Part shown: one piece after another, positions 16,911 through 25,724 of the stretch
Position numbering within the stretch: position 1 is the stretch's first letter
Layout: the number at the start of each line of letters is the position of its first letter
Assembly (NCBI RefSeq): GCF_025961315.1
Contig: NZ_JAOQNK010000001.1
Span: forward strand, 3,348,001 to 3,412,000
DNA: 64,000 bases
Direction: 5' to 3'
Origin: Sphingobacterium kitahiroshimense
Lineage (GTDB): Bacteria; Bacteroidota; Bacteroidia; Sphingobacteriales; Sphingobacteriaceae
Notes under the pieces: generated by a model
The model's database searches: none
Seen by the model: the letters and a program-made list of their open reading frames with translations, nothing else
What the model was told of the DNA's origin: nothing
Made by a program: the position numbers and the translations under genes

Positions 16911-18062
16911 TTACAAAACAGATGTACCATCATCTGTTTTCACCTGTATTACGGTCAATTCCTTACCAAATTTCGCGAAATATTCTGGTGAGATCTTCTC
17001 GATAAGTGCGACAACAAAATCATTTTTCACAAGATTAATCGTGCAACCACCAAAACCACCCCCCATTTGTCTTGCCCCCAGCACCTCAGGAAACTGTTTG
17101 ATAAAATCCACCAAATAATCTGACTCAGCACAGCTCACTTCATATTCTTGACTCAAACCATGATGTGACGCCAATAGATTTTGTCCTAATGCTTTTAAAT
17201 TACCAGCTTTCAGATGCTCACATGCCTCATGCACGCGTTCGCTTTCTTCAACGACAAAACGTGTTTTTGTATATACTTCAGCATCTCTATCTTTCACAAT
17301 TTCATCCAACATCGAAACCGACACATCACGCATATTGACAACTTCAGGATATTTTTCCTTAACCCAATCAATAGCTTGCTTGCATTGTTCCACACGCTTG
17401 TTATACGCAGTATCTCCTAATGCATGTTTTACATTTGTATTCAGTAAAATGATTGTATAACCATCCAATATCAGAGGAACATATTCATATTCTAAAGAAC
17501 GGCAATCGAGCTTTAATACCTGATCCTTTTTACCAAACGTTGAAGCAAACTGATCCATAATACCGCATTTTACTCCTGCATAAGTATGCTCGGCCAATTG
17601 TCCAATTTTTGGAATCTCCAAACGTGGAATATTTAACTCAAAAAGCTCACTTAAAGCTAAAGTCGTAGCACATTCTACAGCGGCAGAAGAAGATAGACCT
17701 GCTCCTAAGGGAACATCACCATCGATATAAAGATTAAATCCACCAACCAATAAACCCCTTTTCTGGATTTGATCAACAACCCCCAAGATATAGTTAGGCC
17801 AATGTAAATCTGTTGGTGCAATAGCATTTAAACTGATCTCGTAGACGGCCTTGTAATCTTCGGCATATAAAGAGATCAACTCATCATCTCTTTTAGATAC
17901 AGCAATATATACCGCTTTATCGATAGCCGCTGGCAGCACAAACCCGTCATTATAATCGGTATGCTCTCCTATGATATTAATTCTACCTGGGGACCGTACA
18001 ATAATAGGCTCAGCTTGAAAAATGGATGTAAATTTATTCTGTATAGATTCTTTAGTAATCAT
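16911..18062 (-). CDS. galK: Galactokinase
   Basis: A 383-residue GHMP kinase converting galactose to galactose-1-phosphate with ATP. The sugar-binding signature around GEHTDYNDG is at residues 32-40, the phosphate-binding loop PLGAGLSSSAA near 117-127 and the C-terminal GGGFGGC motif near 340. It lies 3 nt downstream of galT and is certainly co-transcribed with it. Confidence 0.95.
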   Translation of the reverse strand: MITKESIQNKFTSIFQAEPIIVRSPGRINIIGEHTDYNDGFVLPAAIDKAVYIAVSKRDDELISLYAEDYKAVYEISLNAIAPTDLHWPNYILGVVDQIQKRGLLVGGFNLYIDGDVPLGAGLSSSAAVECATTLALSELFELNIPRLEIPKIGQLAEHTYAGVKCGIMDQFASTFGKKDQVLKLDCRSLEYEYVPLILDGYTIILLNTNVKHALGDTAYNKRVEQCKQAIDWVKEKYPEVVNMRDVSVSMLDEIVKDRDAEVYTKTRFVVEESERVHEACEHLKAGNLKALGQNLLASHHGLSQEYEVSCAESDYLVDFIKQFPEVLGARQMGGGFGGCTINLVKNDFVVALIEKISPEYFAKFGKELTVIQVKTDDGTSVL

Positions 18063-18065
18063 AAA

Positions 18066-19115
18066 TTAAACGTTTTTATAATGAGTCGTTGAGCAGTTTC
18101 TTAATTGTTGAGCTGCAAATTCGGGCGTAATATCACGCTGTGGATTTGCCAGCATTTCATAACCTACCATAAATTTCTTAACCGTAGCAGAACGTAACAA
18201 TGGTGGGTAAAAATGCATATGCCAGTGCCATTCCGGAAAGTCTCCACTATTCACCGGAGCTTGATGCATACCCGCAGAATAAGGAAATGATGTATTAAAT
18301 AAGTTGTCGTAGCGTGTTGTCAACAATTTCAAAATTGAGGCCAGCTGTTCTTTCTCCTGATCTGTGAAAGCTAATATATTCTGTACAGGTCTTTTACTTA
18401 CGATCATCGTCTCATACGGCCATGATGCCCAAAATGGAACTAACGCAACAAAACTGTCATTCTCTTCTATAATACGTTCATTTTTTCTCAATTCTGCTTG
18501 AACATATGCACTTAGCATGGTAACACCATGATTGTCAAAATATGTCTTTTGATTTTTCGACTCCTTCTGAAGTTCCACAGGAACATGATTTTGTGACCAG
18601 ATCTGACCATGTGGATGCGGGTTGCTACACCCCATTATAGCACCCTTATTTTCAAATATTTGAATATACTTTATCCACTCATGTTCAGCCAAAGCAGTAA
18701 ACTCCTTTTGCCAAACATCTACTACCGCTTTTATTGCCAGAACTGACATTTCTGGAAGTGTCAGATCATGTCGTGGAGAAAAGGCGATAACTTTACAAAT
18801 ACCTTTTTCAGATTCCGCAATAAAAAGCTCATCTTCATTGATATCTGCCGTAGGCGTATCCTTCAAGAGTGCAGAAAAATCATTTACAAATACAAAACTC
18901 TCTTTATAATCGGGATTAACATCTCCATCAGCCCGTTCGTTCGTCGGACACAAATAACACTTCGGGTCGTATGATGGTCGTTGTTCTTGATTGTCATCTT
19001 CGACTTGTCCTTGCCATGGCCTTTTACTTCGATGTGGAGAAACGAGCACACGTTCACCAGTAAGTATATTCAACCGGGTATGAGGATCCGAATTAATTTC
19101 GAATGTTTGTTGCAT
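18066..19115 (-). CDS. galT: Galactose-1-phosphate uridylyltransferase
   Basis: A 349-residue HIT-superfamily enzyme exchanging UMP between UDP-glucose and galactose-1-phosphate. Cys53 and Cys56 form half of a zinc site; the catalytic HPH triad is His167-Pro-His169 followed by GQIW. It is first gene of the galT-galK pair. No galactose-sensing regulator or mutarotase gene is nearby. Confidence 0.95.
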   Translation of the reverse strand: MQQTFEINSDPHTRLNILTGERVLVSPHRSKRPWQGQVEDDNQEQRPSYDPKCYLCPTNERADGDVNPDYKESFVFVNDFSALLKDTPTADINEDELFIAESEKGICKVIAFSPRHDLTLPEMSVLAIKAVVDVWQKEFTALAEHEWIKYIQIFENKGAIMGCSNPHPHGQIWSQNHVPVELQKESKNQKTYFDNHGVTMLSAYVQAELRKNERIIEENDSFVALVPFWASWPYETMIVSKRPVQNILAFTDQEKEQLASILKLLTTRYDNLFNTSFPYSAGMHQAPVNSGDFPEWHWHMHFYPPLLRSATVKKFMVGYEMLANPQRDITPEFAAQQLRNCSTTHYKNV

Positions 19116-19147
19116 GGTCTAATTTTTATTTCATAATTTTTGATCGT

Positions 19148-19155
19148 TAAAGATA
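19148..19155 (-). promoter_or_regulatory. -7 promoter box of galT-galK
   Basis: TATCTTTA on the minus strand, a near match to TAnnTTTG, about 32 nt before the galT ATG. Confidence 0.4.
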
Positions 19156-19183
19156 GTAATTAGACTGTTAAAGAAAATGACAA

Positions 19184-19234
19184 TGACAATAAAAAAATAA
19201 GCACTCGATTGAGTGCTTATTTTTTTTATTGTCA
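19184..19234. terminator. Terminator after the hemH-phosphoesterase unit
   Basis: A long stem of 23 bp (one T bulge) with GATT loop and core AAGCACTC/GAGTGCTT, flanked by A- and T-runs. It separates the upstream minus-strand unit from galT-galK. Confidence 0.9.
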
Positions 19235-19296
19235 TCAGCTAACATGTAGGAGAAGCATATTTAAATACCACATCCCTTATAAATGTTATTCTTTAA

Positions 19297-20571
19297 TTAT
19301 ACGCGTGCTTTCGGATCATTCCCTTTTATAAGTTCAAAAATGGTGATCTCAGGCAATATTCCTACTCGACCCGGGTAACCTAAGAATCCATAGCCCACAT
19401 TTACATAAAGTTGCTTATTGTTTTTTTCTCTATATAAACCGGCCCATTCTTTATACACATATTTTGCAGGACTCCATTGAACATTCTTAAGCCGAACACC
19501 AAACTGCATACCGTGTGTGTGCCCCGCGAACATGACGTCGATATCTGTATCTAGCACCTGAGCCCGCCAGTGCGAAGGATCGTGGGAAAGAAGTAATTTA
19601 ACAGACTGTTCTTCTGCACCCAACAAAGCTTTTTGCAAATCGCCGTGCTTAGGGAATCGGCCGGTACCCCAGTTCTGTACACCAACAATAGCCAATTCTT
19701 CATTGTTAACTTTCAAAATCCGATTCTCATCATTCAAAAGATCCCAGCCCATTACTTTATGTGTCTCAATCAAGTCCTGAAGATTTTTTCTTTTGGCCGC
19801 TGAATCCTCTTTCCCAAAATAATAATCACCATAATCATGATTTCCTAAACTTGAGAATACACCTAAATCAGCCTTTACCCTTGAAAATATATCTTGATAA
19901 TCACGCATTTCTGAAGCGACATTATTAACTAAATCACCAGTAAAAAAAATAGCATCTGGTTTTTCATTCAGTAATAAGTCAACTCCACCATTTACGGCTT
20001 TTCTATTATAAAAAGAACCCGAATGCACATCAGAAATTTGTCCAATCTTCATCCCGTGAAAAGCTGCTGGCAAATTTGGCAAGTATAACTTTTGACGACG
20101 CACACGATAATCATACGCTCCCGAAATAATTCCCCAGCTTAAAGGCACCAATGGCGACGCACCAACCAAAATCCCCGCCTTTGTTAAGAAATCTGACCTT
20201 GTGATCCCTTTAACTGGCTCTTCAGCGATTGGCATTTCCAACACATTGACCGCTTGTTTGATCGTTTTTTTCGGGGTCAACAGTCTCGTTAGCCAAAGTC
20301 CTCCTCTCCTCAAATCATCCAGAATGAGAACAAAGAAAAAGAAGAATTTAGAAGCTGCTGTGAGAAAAAAAGCAACTAAAAAAACGGAACGAACTAGTAG
20401 TGGAATATTAAATTTAAAGGAAATGATAACTCCTAGAGAAAGCAAAATTGAATAACCCCACCAAAGAATCCCAAAAGTTTTAGTCTTTGCAAACTTGATC
20501 TTTGTTGCCTTTAATGCAAAAAAGATATAAAAGTCCAATAGAAGAAGTACAATTACATTTACTATTAACAT
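19297..20571 (-). CDS. Membrane-anchored metallophosphoesterase (YkuE/YaeI-like)
   Basis: A 424-residue protein: N-terminal membrane segments (about residues 1-20, 33-52 and 58-88), a further hydrophobic stretch near 140, and then a calcineurin-like phosphoesterase domain with the complete motif set SDVHSG, GDLVNN, GNHDYGD, SHDPSHW and GHTHGMQ. The catalytic domain probably faces the periplasm. Relatives are proposed to act on phospholipid or lipid A-type substrates, but this is not shown here. It lies 18 nt downstream of hemH in the same transcription unit. Confidence 0.88.
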   Translation of the reverse strand: MLIVNVIVLLLLDFYIFFALKATKIKFAKTKTFGILWWGYSILLSLGVIISFKFNIPLLVRSVFLVAFFLTAASKFFFFFVLILDDLRRGGLWLTRLLTPKKTIKQAVNVLEMPIAEEPVKGITRSDFLTKAGILVGASPLVPLSWGIISGAYDYRVRRQKLYLPNLPAAFHGMKIGQISDVHSGSFYNRKAVNGGVDLLLNEKPDAIFFTGDLVNNVASEMRDYQDIFSRVKADLGVFSSLGNHDYGDYYFGKEDSAAKRKNLQDLIETHKVMGWDLLNDENRILKVNNEELAIVGVQNWGTGRFPKHGDLQKALLGAEEQSVKLLLSHDPSHWRAQVLDTDIDVMFAGHTHGMQFGVRLKNVQWSPAKYVYKEWAGLYREKNNKQLYVNVGYGFLGYPGRVGILPEITIFELIKGNDPKARV

Positions 20572-20589
20572 CGTATTTTTAAGTTAGTA

Positions 20590-21618
20590 TTAAGCATTCA
20601 AAGCCAAGCGCTTCAATGCTTCAATCCACTTAGGATCACCGTTTAGACTTTCAACCAATTGAACCTCTTCACCTCCCAAATGCTTAAACTCATTAGCATA
20701 TTCCACGCCAATTTCATCTATTGTTTCAATACAATCGGCAACAAATGCTGGACTAAATACCAATAATTTCTTCTTGCCTTTTTGTGCCAAGTCCTCTAAT
20801 AAACTTGACGTATAAGGTTGAATCCAAGGTTCTTTGCCTAATCTCGATTGAAAACAGATGCTATATTGCTCCTTTTCAAGACCTAATTCTTGAGCAATTG
20901 CTCTTGTAGTTGCATGACATTGTGACAGATAACAAAAAGAATTGACCGTATTTTTACACGAATCACAACCATCCTCCGGACAACTTAACTGCCTGGTTGG
21001 ATCAACTTTCCCCAATTGACGTACAGGAAGCCCGTGATAACTAAATACAATATGGTCAAAATGAGCAATATCATGCTGTCTTGCATGATCTGCAAAGGTT
21101 TCAATCATGAGTGGCTCTTGACAATAACTACTTACAAAACTCATATTCGGTAAATAATTCCATTTACGAATCAGTTCCATCACGCGGTCAATAACAGATC
21201 CACTGGTCGCAGATGCATATTGCGGAAATAAAGGAATAACACGAATCGAATCCAGAAGCATTCCCTCCATATTTTTTAAAGCATTTTCAATAGAAGGACT
21301 CTGGTAACGCATGGCCAATTCGACATGATAATCCTCCCCTAAAGAATCCTGCAAGAGATCACGCTGTATAATGCTGTAATGCATCAAAGGAGAACCTGTT
21401 TCCTTATCCCAGATTGTTTCATAAATTTTAGCAGACTTCGGAGCACGAGTAGGAGCTATGATTCCCCTAACTAAAAGTGTTCTATTGATATATGGAATAT
21501 CAATTACCCTTCCGTCCATTAAAAATTCTGTTAAATATTTTCTTACATCTGATGTGGCAGGACTATCCGGAGTCCCCAGTTGAACTAATAAAATTCCTTT
21601 GGTAGCTTTCTTACTCAT
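20590..21618 (-). CDS. hemH: Ferrochelatase with internal Cys cluster
   Basis: A 342-residue enzyme inserting Fe(II) into protoporphyrin IX, the last step of heme synthesis. It shows the N-terminal LLVQLGTPDSP motif, the catalytic His in FSYHGLP and the C-terminal CIETIDEIGVEY segment. An internal stretch at about residues 213-234 holds five cysteines (C-x4-C-x2-C-x7-C-x4-C), a layout suiting a [2Fe-2S] cluster as in other bacterial ferrochelatases. The frame opens at 21627, but that codon lies within the -7 promoter box, so MSKKATKG at 21618 is the start. Confidence 0.93.
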   Translation of the reverse strand: MSKKATKGILLVQLGTPDSPATSDVRKYLTEFLMDGRVIDIPYINRTLLVRGIIAPTRAPKSAKIYETIWDKETGSPLMHYSIIQRDLLQDSLGEDYHVELAMRYQSPSIENALKNMEGMLLDSIRVIPLFPQYASATSGSVIDRVMELIRKWNYLPNMSFVSSYCQEPLMIETFADHARQHDIAHFDHIVFSYHGLPVRQLGKVDPTRQLSCPEDGCDSCKNTVNSFCYLSQCHATTRAIAQELGLEKEQYSICFQSRLGKEPWIQPYTSSLLEDLAQKGKKKLLVFSPAFVADCIETIDEIGVEYANEFKHLGGEEVQLVESLNGDPKWIEALKRLALNA

Positions 21619-21624
21619 TTGAAA

Positions 21625-21632
21625 CAAAAGTA
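21625..21632 (-). promoter_or_regulatory. hemH promoter -7 box, 6 nt from ATG
   Basis: TACTTTTG on the minus strand ends 6 nt before ATG 21618. It excludes the upstream ATG and predicts a very short leader. Confidence 0.5.
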
Positions 21633-21699
21633 TGAAAATTAGATCGTAGATATTGCTATCTACGACAATATGAAATATTTATGACGCGTAATTGTGAGG

Positions 21700-22548
21700 T
21701 TATATTGCTTTTAAGTAAGCTTTGACTTCTTTCATCAGCCACATAGGTGTTGAGGTCGCTCCACAAATACCCACACGATCGCCTTCTTTGAAAACTGTTA
21801 CATCAATCTCTCCAACTTCTGAAACAAAATAAGTATCAGGATTTTCTTTTAAGCAAACTTCAAAAAGAACTTTACCATTGGAAGATTTTTTACCCGAAAC
21901 AAAAACAATTTTGTCATACATCTTGGCGAAGTGTACCAGATCTTCGTAACGATTAGAAACTTGGCGACAAATGGTATCGTTTGCTTTTACTTCATAGCCT
22001 CTCTTGATCAACTCATCTTTGATCTGATAAAACTTATCTACACTCTTCGTCGTTTGGCTATAAAGTGTAAAGGATGCTGGCAAGTCGGCATCATCCAACT
22101 CAGCAATATCCTGAAAAACTAAAGCTTCATCATTAGTTTGTCCCTGCAAACCAACAACCTCAGCATGGCCATGCTTCCCAAAGATGAGGATCTTCTCATC
22201 CTGATCAAAAGAAGTTTTAATTCTATTTTGCAACTTGAGAACAACGGGGCACGATGCATCAATTAGCGTAATATTATTCTCTAGAGCGATCTTATAAGTT
22301 TCTGGAGCTTCACCATGTGCACGGATAAGGACTTTTTCATGTTGTAAAGTGGGAAGAACATCATGAGCAATGATCCGCAAACCCTTTGCTTTTAGTCGAG
22401 CAACTTCTTCATCATTATGTACAATATCGCCTAGACAGTACAAATAACCATCTTCCTCAAGAATTTCCTCAGCCATGTCTATTGCATAGACTACACCAAA
22501 GCAAAAACCGGAATCCTTATCAATATCAACTGTTAGATTTAATGCCAT
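21700..22548 (-). CDS. ispH: 4-hydroxy-3-methylbut-2-enyl diphosphate reductase
   Basis: A 282-residue iron-sulfur enzyme making IPP and DMAPP, the final step of the MEP isoprenoid pathway. The three cluster cysteines are present in the GFCFGV, DASCPVV and DTICRQVSNR motifs, and so are the VHNDEEV and RAHGE substrate motifs. It is a single gene with its own promoter, and the next gene downstream (hemH) is also separately promoted. Confidence 0.95.
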   Translation of the reverse strand: MALNLTVDIDKDSGFCFGVVYAIDMAEEILEEDGYLYCLGDIVHNDEEVARLKAKGLRIIAHDVLPTLQHEKVLIRAHGEAPETYKIALENNITLIDASCPVVLKLQNRIKTSFDQDEKILIFGKHGHAEVVGLQGQTNDEALVFQDIAELDDADLPASFTLYSQTTKSVDKFYQIKDELIKRGYEVKANDTICRQVSNRYEDLVHFAKMYDKIVFVSGKKSSNGKVLFEVCLKENPDTYFVSEVGEIDVTVFKEGDRVGICGATSTPMWLMKEVKAYLKAI

Positions 22549-22555
22549 AATAGTA

Positions 22556-22563
22556 CAAAGTTA
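22556..22563 (-). promoter_or_regulatory. ispH promoter -7 box, 7 nt from ATG
   Basis: TAACTTTG on the minus strand, exact TAnnTTTG, ending 7 nt before ATG 22548. Confidence 0.55.
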
Positions 22564-22650
22564 ATCATTTCTAGACACGCAAAGAAAATACTTTTTATCA
22601 AAGAAAAAGTTACATAAAAATAGTCGTAATGATAATATAATATGCTTATC

Positions 22651-22681
22651 TTTCAGTTATTGGTGGAAATCATTACTTTTG
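22651..22681 (+). promoter_or_regulatory. ndk promoter
   Basis: TTTC, a 19-nt spacer and TACTTTTG. It ends 17 nt before ATG 22699 and shows that the in-frame ATG at 22642 cannot be the start. Confidence 0.55.
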
Positions 22682-22698
22682 CAAAAAAAATAACATTA

Positions 22699-23118
22699 AT
22701 GGCAACTAACAGAACTTTTACGATGATCAAACCAGATGCAGTAGCAAATGGTCACATCGGCGCTATTTTGAATGATATTATTGCTGGTGGTTTCAAAATC
22801 GTAGCAATGAAATATATTCAATTGACTACAGAAACAGCGGGTGCTTTTTACGCAGTACACAGCGCGCGTCCTTTCTACGGAGAATTAGTAAACTTTATGA
22901 CTTCAGGTCCTATTGTTGCTGTTATCTTGGAGAAAGAAAATGCAATTGAAGATTTCCGTACTTTAATCGGTGCTACTAACCCTGCTGAAGCTGCAGAAGG
23001 TACCATCCGTAACAAATATGCAAAATCTATCGATGCTAATGCGGTTCATGGTTCTGATTCAGATGAAAACGCTCAAATCGAAGGTGCATTTTTCTTTTCT
23101 CAATTCGAGAGATTTTAG
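22699..23118 (+). CDS. ndk: Nucleoside diphosphate kinase
   Basis: A 139-residue NDK that equalises nucleoside triphosphate pools by a phospho-His intermediate. The catalytic His117 sits in the NAVHGSDS motif, and the N-terminal [11 protein letters not shown] strand is canonical. An in-frame ATG 57 nt upstream lies before the promoter, so MATNRTF is the start. Codon choice looks more biased than in the neighbours, as expected for a highly expressed gene. Confidence 0.97.
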   Translation: MATNRTFTMIKPDAVANGHIGAILNDIIAGGFKIVAMKYIQLTTETAGAFYAVHSARPFYGELVNFMTSGPIVAVILEKENAIEDFRTLIGATNPAEAAEGTIRNKYAKSIDANAVHGSDSDENAQIEGAFFFSQFERF

Positions 23119-23131
23119 TCTTAATCAAATC

Positions 23132-23177
23132 ATATAAAAAAGGCTTGCAATAGTATTATTGCAAGCCTTTTTTATAT
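23132..23177. terminator. Bidirectional terminator between ndk and ybeY
   Basis: A perfect 21-bp stem with a 4-nt loop (GTAT) and core AAGGCTTGCAATA. It ends at the base before the ybeY stop codon. Confidence 0.93.
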
Positions 23178-23612
23178 CTAAAAACCTCGTTTCCCAAGAT
23201 ACTCATTCTCTTTAACCGTCATCAACGTTTTATCTTCGGGTTTTTTATCATGGTATCCACATAAATGTAATACGCCATGCATAATCACGCGCTGTAACTC
23301 ATCTTTACTATCAACTTTAAATTTAGCAGCATTTTCTGTAATACGCTCAACACTGATAAATATATCACCAGCAATCACATCATCATCTTCCGAGGAGTCA
23401 AAAGTAACAACATCTGTATAAGTATCATGATTCAAATACTGCTTATTAATTTCCAATAAATAAGCATCTGAACATAAGATAAAGCTTAGTTCACCAACAC
23501 GTTTAAATCCTTCAGCCTTGATTGTATCCACAATCCACTGACGAATTTTTGCCTTTTCCTTTAATTTAAAATCAATATCTTCTACAAAGAATAGAATATC
23601 TTTTAATGCCAT
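23178..23612 (-). CDS. ybeY: Endoribonuclease YbeY
   Basis: A 144-residue zinc endoribonuclease involved in 16S rRNA 3' maturation and ribosome quality control. The metal motif reads H112-G-V-L-H116-L-x-G-Y-H121-D. The usual third His follows an Asp (YDH); here the order is YHD, a variation seen in Bacteroidota. It lies 1 nt after ruvX and is translated from the same mRNA. Confidence 0.93.
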   Translation of the reverse strand: MALKDILFFVEDIDFKLKEKAKIRQWIVDTIKAEGFKRVGELSFILCSDAYLLEINKQYLNHDTYTDVVTFDSSEDDDVIAGDIFISVERITENAAKFKVDSKDELQRVIMHGVLHLCGYHDKKPEDKTLMTVKENEYLGKRGF

Positions 23613-23613
23613 A

Positions 23614-24027
23614 TTAAAATGCTTTAGTTTCCATATATGTCTGCAAGATCAAGGTTGCTGATATGGTATCCACAATACCCTTTTCTTGTCTTTTATTTTT
23701 TTTCTTACCGCTTTGAGCGATAACAGCAGCGGCCATTTTTGACGTAAACCGTTCGTCTATTTCAATAATAGGGATCAAAGGGTATGTTTTCTTTAACCGT
23801 CTTGCAAATCCTAAAATATGAATCGCAGACTCCGAATCCGTCCCGTCCATTTGCAAAGGCTTGCCCAATACAAACGTCTCCACCTGCTCTGTTTTAAAAT
23901 AATCTTCTAAGAACTCCCAAATTTTATCCGGATGCACCGTCGTTAATGCTGTTGCAATTATTTGCATCGGATCTGTCACTGCAATACCGATCCTTTTTGT
24001 TCCATAATCAAAAGCCATTAATCTCAT
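23614..24027 (-). CDS. ruvX: Holliday-junction resolvase-like RuvX/YqgF
   Basis: A 137-residue RNase H-fold protein; YqgF is linked to pre-16S rRNA processing and has been assigned Holliday junction resolvase activity. Motifs: MAFDYGTKRIGIAV at the N-terminus, the conserved Glu in IIEIDERFTSK and the C-terminal Asp in KGIVDTISA. The frame extends upstream to 24099, but the promoter box at 24054-24061 lies inside that extension, so MRLMAFDYG is the start. It forms an operon with ybeY. Confidence 0.93.
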   Translation of the reverse strand: MRLMAFDYGTKRIGIAVTDPMQIIATALTTVHPDKIWEFLEDYFKTEQVETFVLGKPLQMDGTDSESAIHILGFARRLKKTYPLIPIIEIDERFTSKMAAAVIAQSGKKKNKRQEKGIVDTISATLILQTYMETKAF

Positions 24028-24053
24028 AACGATGCCTATCTTAAATATTTTGA

Positions 24054-24061
24054 CAAAAATA
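24054..24061 (-). promoter_or_regulatory. ruvX-ybeY promoter -7 box
   Basis: TATTTTTG on the minus strand, exact consensus, 26 nt before the ruvX ATG. Confidence 0.55.
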
Positions 24062-24109
24062 CGATTCTGTTTCTGTAAAATAGATTCCCTATTGATCAAA
24101 AAAAATCTA

Positions 24110-24117
24110 TAAATTTG
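24110..24117 (+). promoter_or_regulatory. -7 box of the DUF1684-deformylase gene
   Basis: TAAATTTG, exact consensus, 21 nt before ATG 24139; divergent from the ruvX promoter. Confidence 0.5.
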
Positions 24118-24138
24118 CTAGACTTTAAATTAAAATGA

Positions 24139-25365
24139 ATGAAATACACCATATTAATTGGGCTTTTCTTAATGACTGTAAGTATAAAAGCAAATGCTCA
24201 AGATTACCAGGCGCTTATTCTAAAAGATCGCCAAGAAAAAGCTTTGAGTCTCTCCAAGTCAAAATTCGGTCCTTTACCGGCAGACCAGGTACAGTTTTTA
24301 GATTATTTCCCAGTAGATAAAGCATACCAAGTGACGGCGGACGTTACCTTATTAATAGGAGAAGAAACGTTCAAAATGCCCACTTACGATGGAACTAGCA
24401 ACCCCTATAAACGTTATGCTATTTTAAATTTCACTTTAAACAATAAACCCTATCAACTGACAGTTTATCAAAGTGCGGCGCTATTTCAAAATCCACAATA
24501 CAAAAACCACCTCTTTCTACCCTTTTTAGATTTAACAAACGGTCAGGAAAGCTATAGTGGAGGACGTTATATTGATTTATCAACGGAGGACATCATAAAT
24601 GGCAAAGCAACTATAGATTTTAATACCGCTTACAACCCTTACTGTGCGTACAGCAATGGCTATCGCTGCCCTGTACCACCTCAAGAAAACATTTTAGAGA
24701 CAAAGATTATGGCAGGAGAAAAAGCTTTTCATAAACAAAAAAACGAAAGACCAGTAGATATTCAGGCAGGACAAAATTTTAGCGCAGATGATCTTAAGAT
24801 CATCAATAATGGTACAGAAACAGAAAAATTACGTGTGCTACAAATTACAAATGAGAAAGATCTGACTGTATTAACGACCACTTCTGTTGACCTTAAATTT
24901 GATGACCCATCGATCGCAATCTTAGAAAAAAGAATGTTTAGCACAGTCCAAGATCCAGAGCATGCTGGCGTTGGCATCGCGGCCCCGCAAATAGGAATAA
25001 ATAAAAACTTAATTGTTGTACAACGATTTGATAAAGTAGGTGAACCTTTTGAAAGTTACATTAACCCTAAAATTATTTGGCGATCAAAATTCATCAGAAA
25101 GGGAGTTGAAGGATGCTTATCAATACCTGATCGTCGGGAAGAGGTACTTCGCAGTAATACCATCCGCTTACAATATATTAGTAAAGAAGGCAAAATAAAG
25201 GAGGAAAATATTGAGGGGTTTACTGCCGTTATTTTTCAGCATGAAGTAGATCATTTATATGGAATACTTTACCCAGACCGTGTGGAAGAGGCTCAAAAAG
25301 AAGAATTTGAACCCCTAAGTGATAAAATGCAGTTTTATATTAAGCCAAATACGTTACGCCCTTAA
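24139..25365 (+). CDS. Exported DUF1684-peptide deformylase fusion
   Basis: A 408-residue two-domain protein. Residues 1-20 are a signal peptide (ending Ala-Asn-Ala before Gln-Asp). A DUF1684 domain occupies about 30-200, with its YNPYCAYSNGYRCPVPP segment. A complete peptide deformylase domain covers about 225-395: GVGIAAPQIG at 277-286, EGCLSIP with the metal Cys326, and H368-E369-x-x-H372. All catalytic residues are intact, so enzyme activity is plausible, but the signal peptide would take it out of the cytosol, where deformylase normally acts on nascent chains. The frame is unbroken, so the fusion is real in this sequence. Confidence 0.9.
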   Translation: MKYTILIGLFLMTVSIKANAQDYQALILKDRQEKALSLSKSKFGPLPADQVQFLDYFPVDKAYQVTADVTLLIGEETFKMPTYDGTSNPYKRYAILNFTLNNKPYQLTVYQSAALFQNPQYKNHLFLPFLDLTNGQESYSGGRYIDLSTEDIINGKATIDFNTAYNPYCAYSNGYRCPVPPQENILETKIMAGEKAFHKQKNERPVDIQAGQNFSADDLKIINNGTETEKLRVLQITNEKDLTVLTTTSVDLKFDDPSIAILEKRMFSTVQDPEHAGVGIAAPQIGINKNLIVVQRFDKVGEPFESYINPKIIWRSKFIRKGVEGCLSIPDRREEVLRSNTIRLQYISKEGKIKEENIEGFTAVIFQHEVDHLYGILYPDRVEEAQKEEFEPLSDKMQFYIKPNTLRP

Positions 25366-25371
25366 TAAAAA

Positions 25372-25417
25372 AATGGATCGCTATGGATCTTATTAAAAAT
25401 ATCCATAGCGATCCATT
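25372..25417. repeat. 17-bp inverted repeat after the deformylase fusion gene
   Basis: Perfect 17-bp arms with the core GGATCGCTATGGAT and a 12-nt AT loop. On the plus strand no T-run follows; an A-run precedes it, so it would work better as a minus-strand terminator. It may also protect the 3' end of the upstream mRNA. Confidence 0.6.
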
Positions 25418-25522
25418 GTTACTTGAGCATCACCGATTGGCATACAATCATAAATTTCTCCTTTACCATAGAGATCTGCTTGATAAAAGAAAAATATTTT
25501 GCAAAATGAATTAATTCAATAG

Positions 25523-25654
25523 CTATGACTTATTATCCCTAGCTATTAATTCAAACGATCTAAGTCCTGTTAGAAAAGGCAATGACCCTATAGCAACAAA
25601 TACATTTCCTACCACCTGTATTTGGTAAATCGTAAACAAATGACCTCCCTTCAT
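25523..25654 (-). CDS. Possible 43-residue small protein or gene remnant
   Basis: ATG at 25654 to TAG at 25523. The peptide starts MKGGHLF, continues with a hydrophobic segment (VVGNVFVAIGSLPFLTG) and ends in a charged tail (ELIARDNKS). The composition looks like real protein with one membrane-like helix, but I see no promoter box and no recognised family. It could be a small membrane protein or the decayed end of a transporter gene. Confidence 0.3.
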   Translation of the reverse strand: MKGGHLFTIYQIQVVGNVFVAIGSLPFLTGLRSFELIARDNKS

Positions 25655-25724
25655 GACAGTTGAAACAACTTACTATCTAATAGGGATCATCTTATAATTT
25701 CCTTAAGTTTTTATAGTGTGATAA

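Noticed and set aside
25372..25417. Plus-strand terminator of the DUF1684-deformylase gene
   Set aside because: The stem is strong but no T-run follows on the plus strand, so it is listed as an inverted repeat only.
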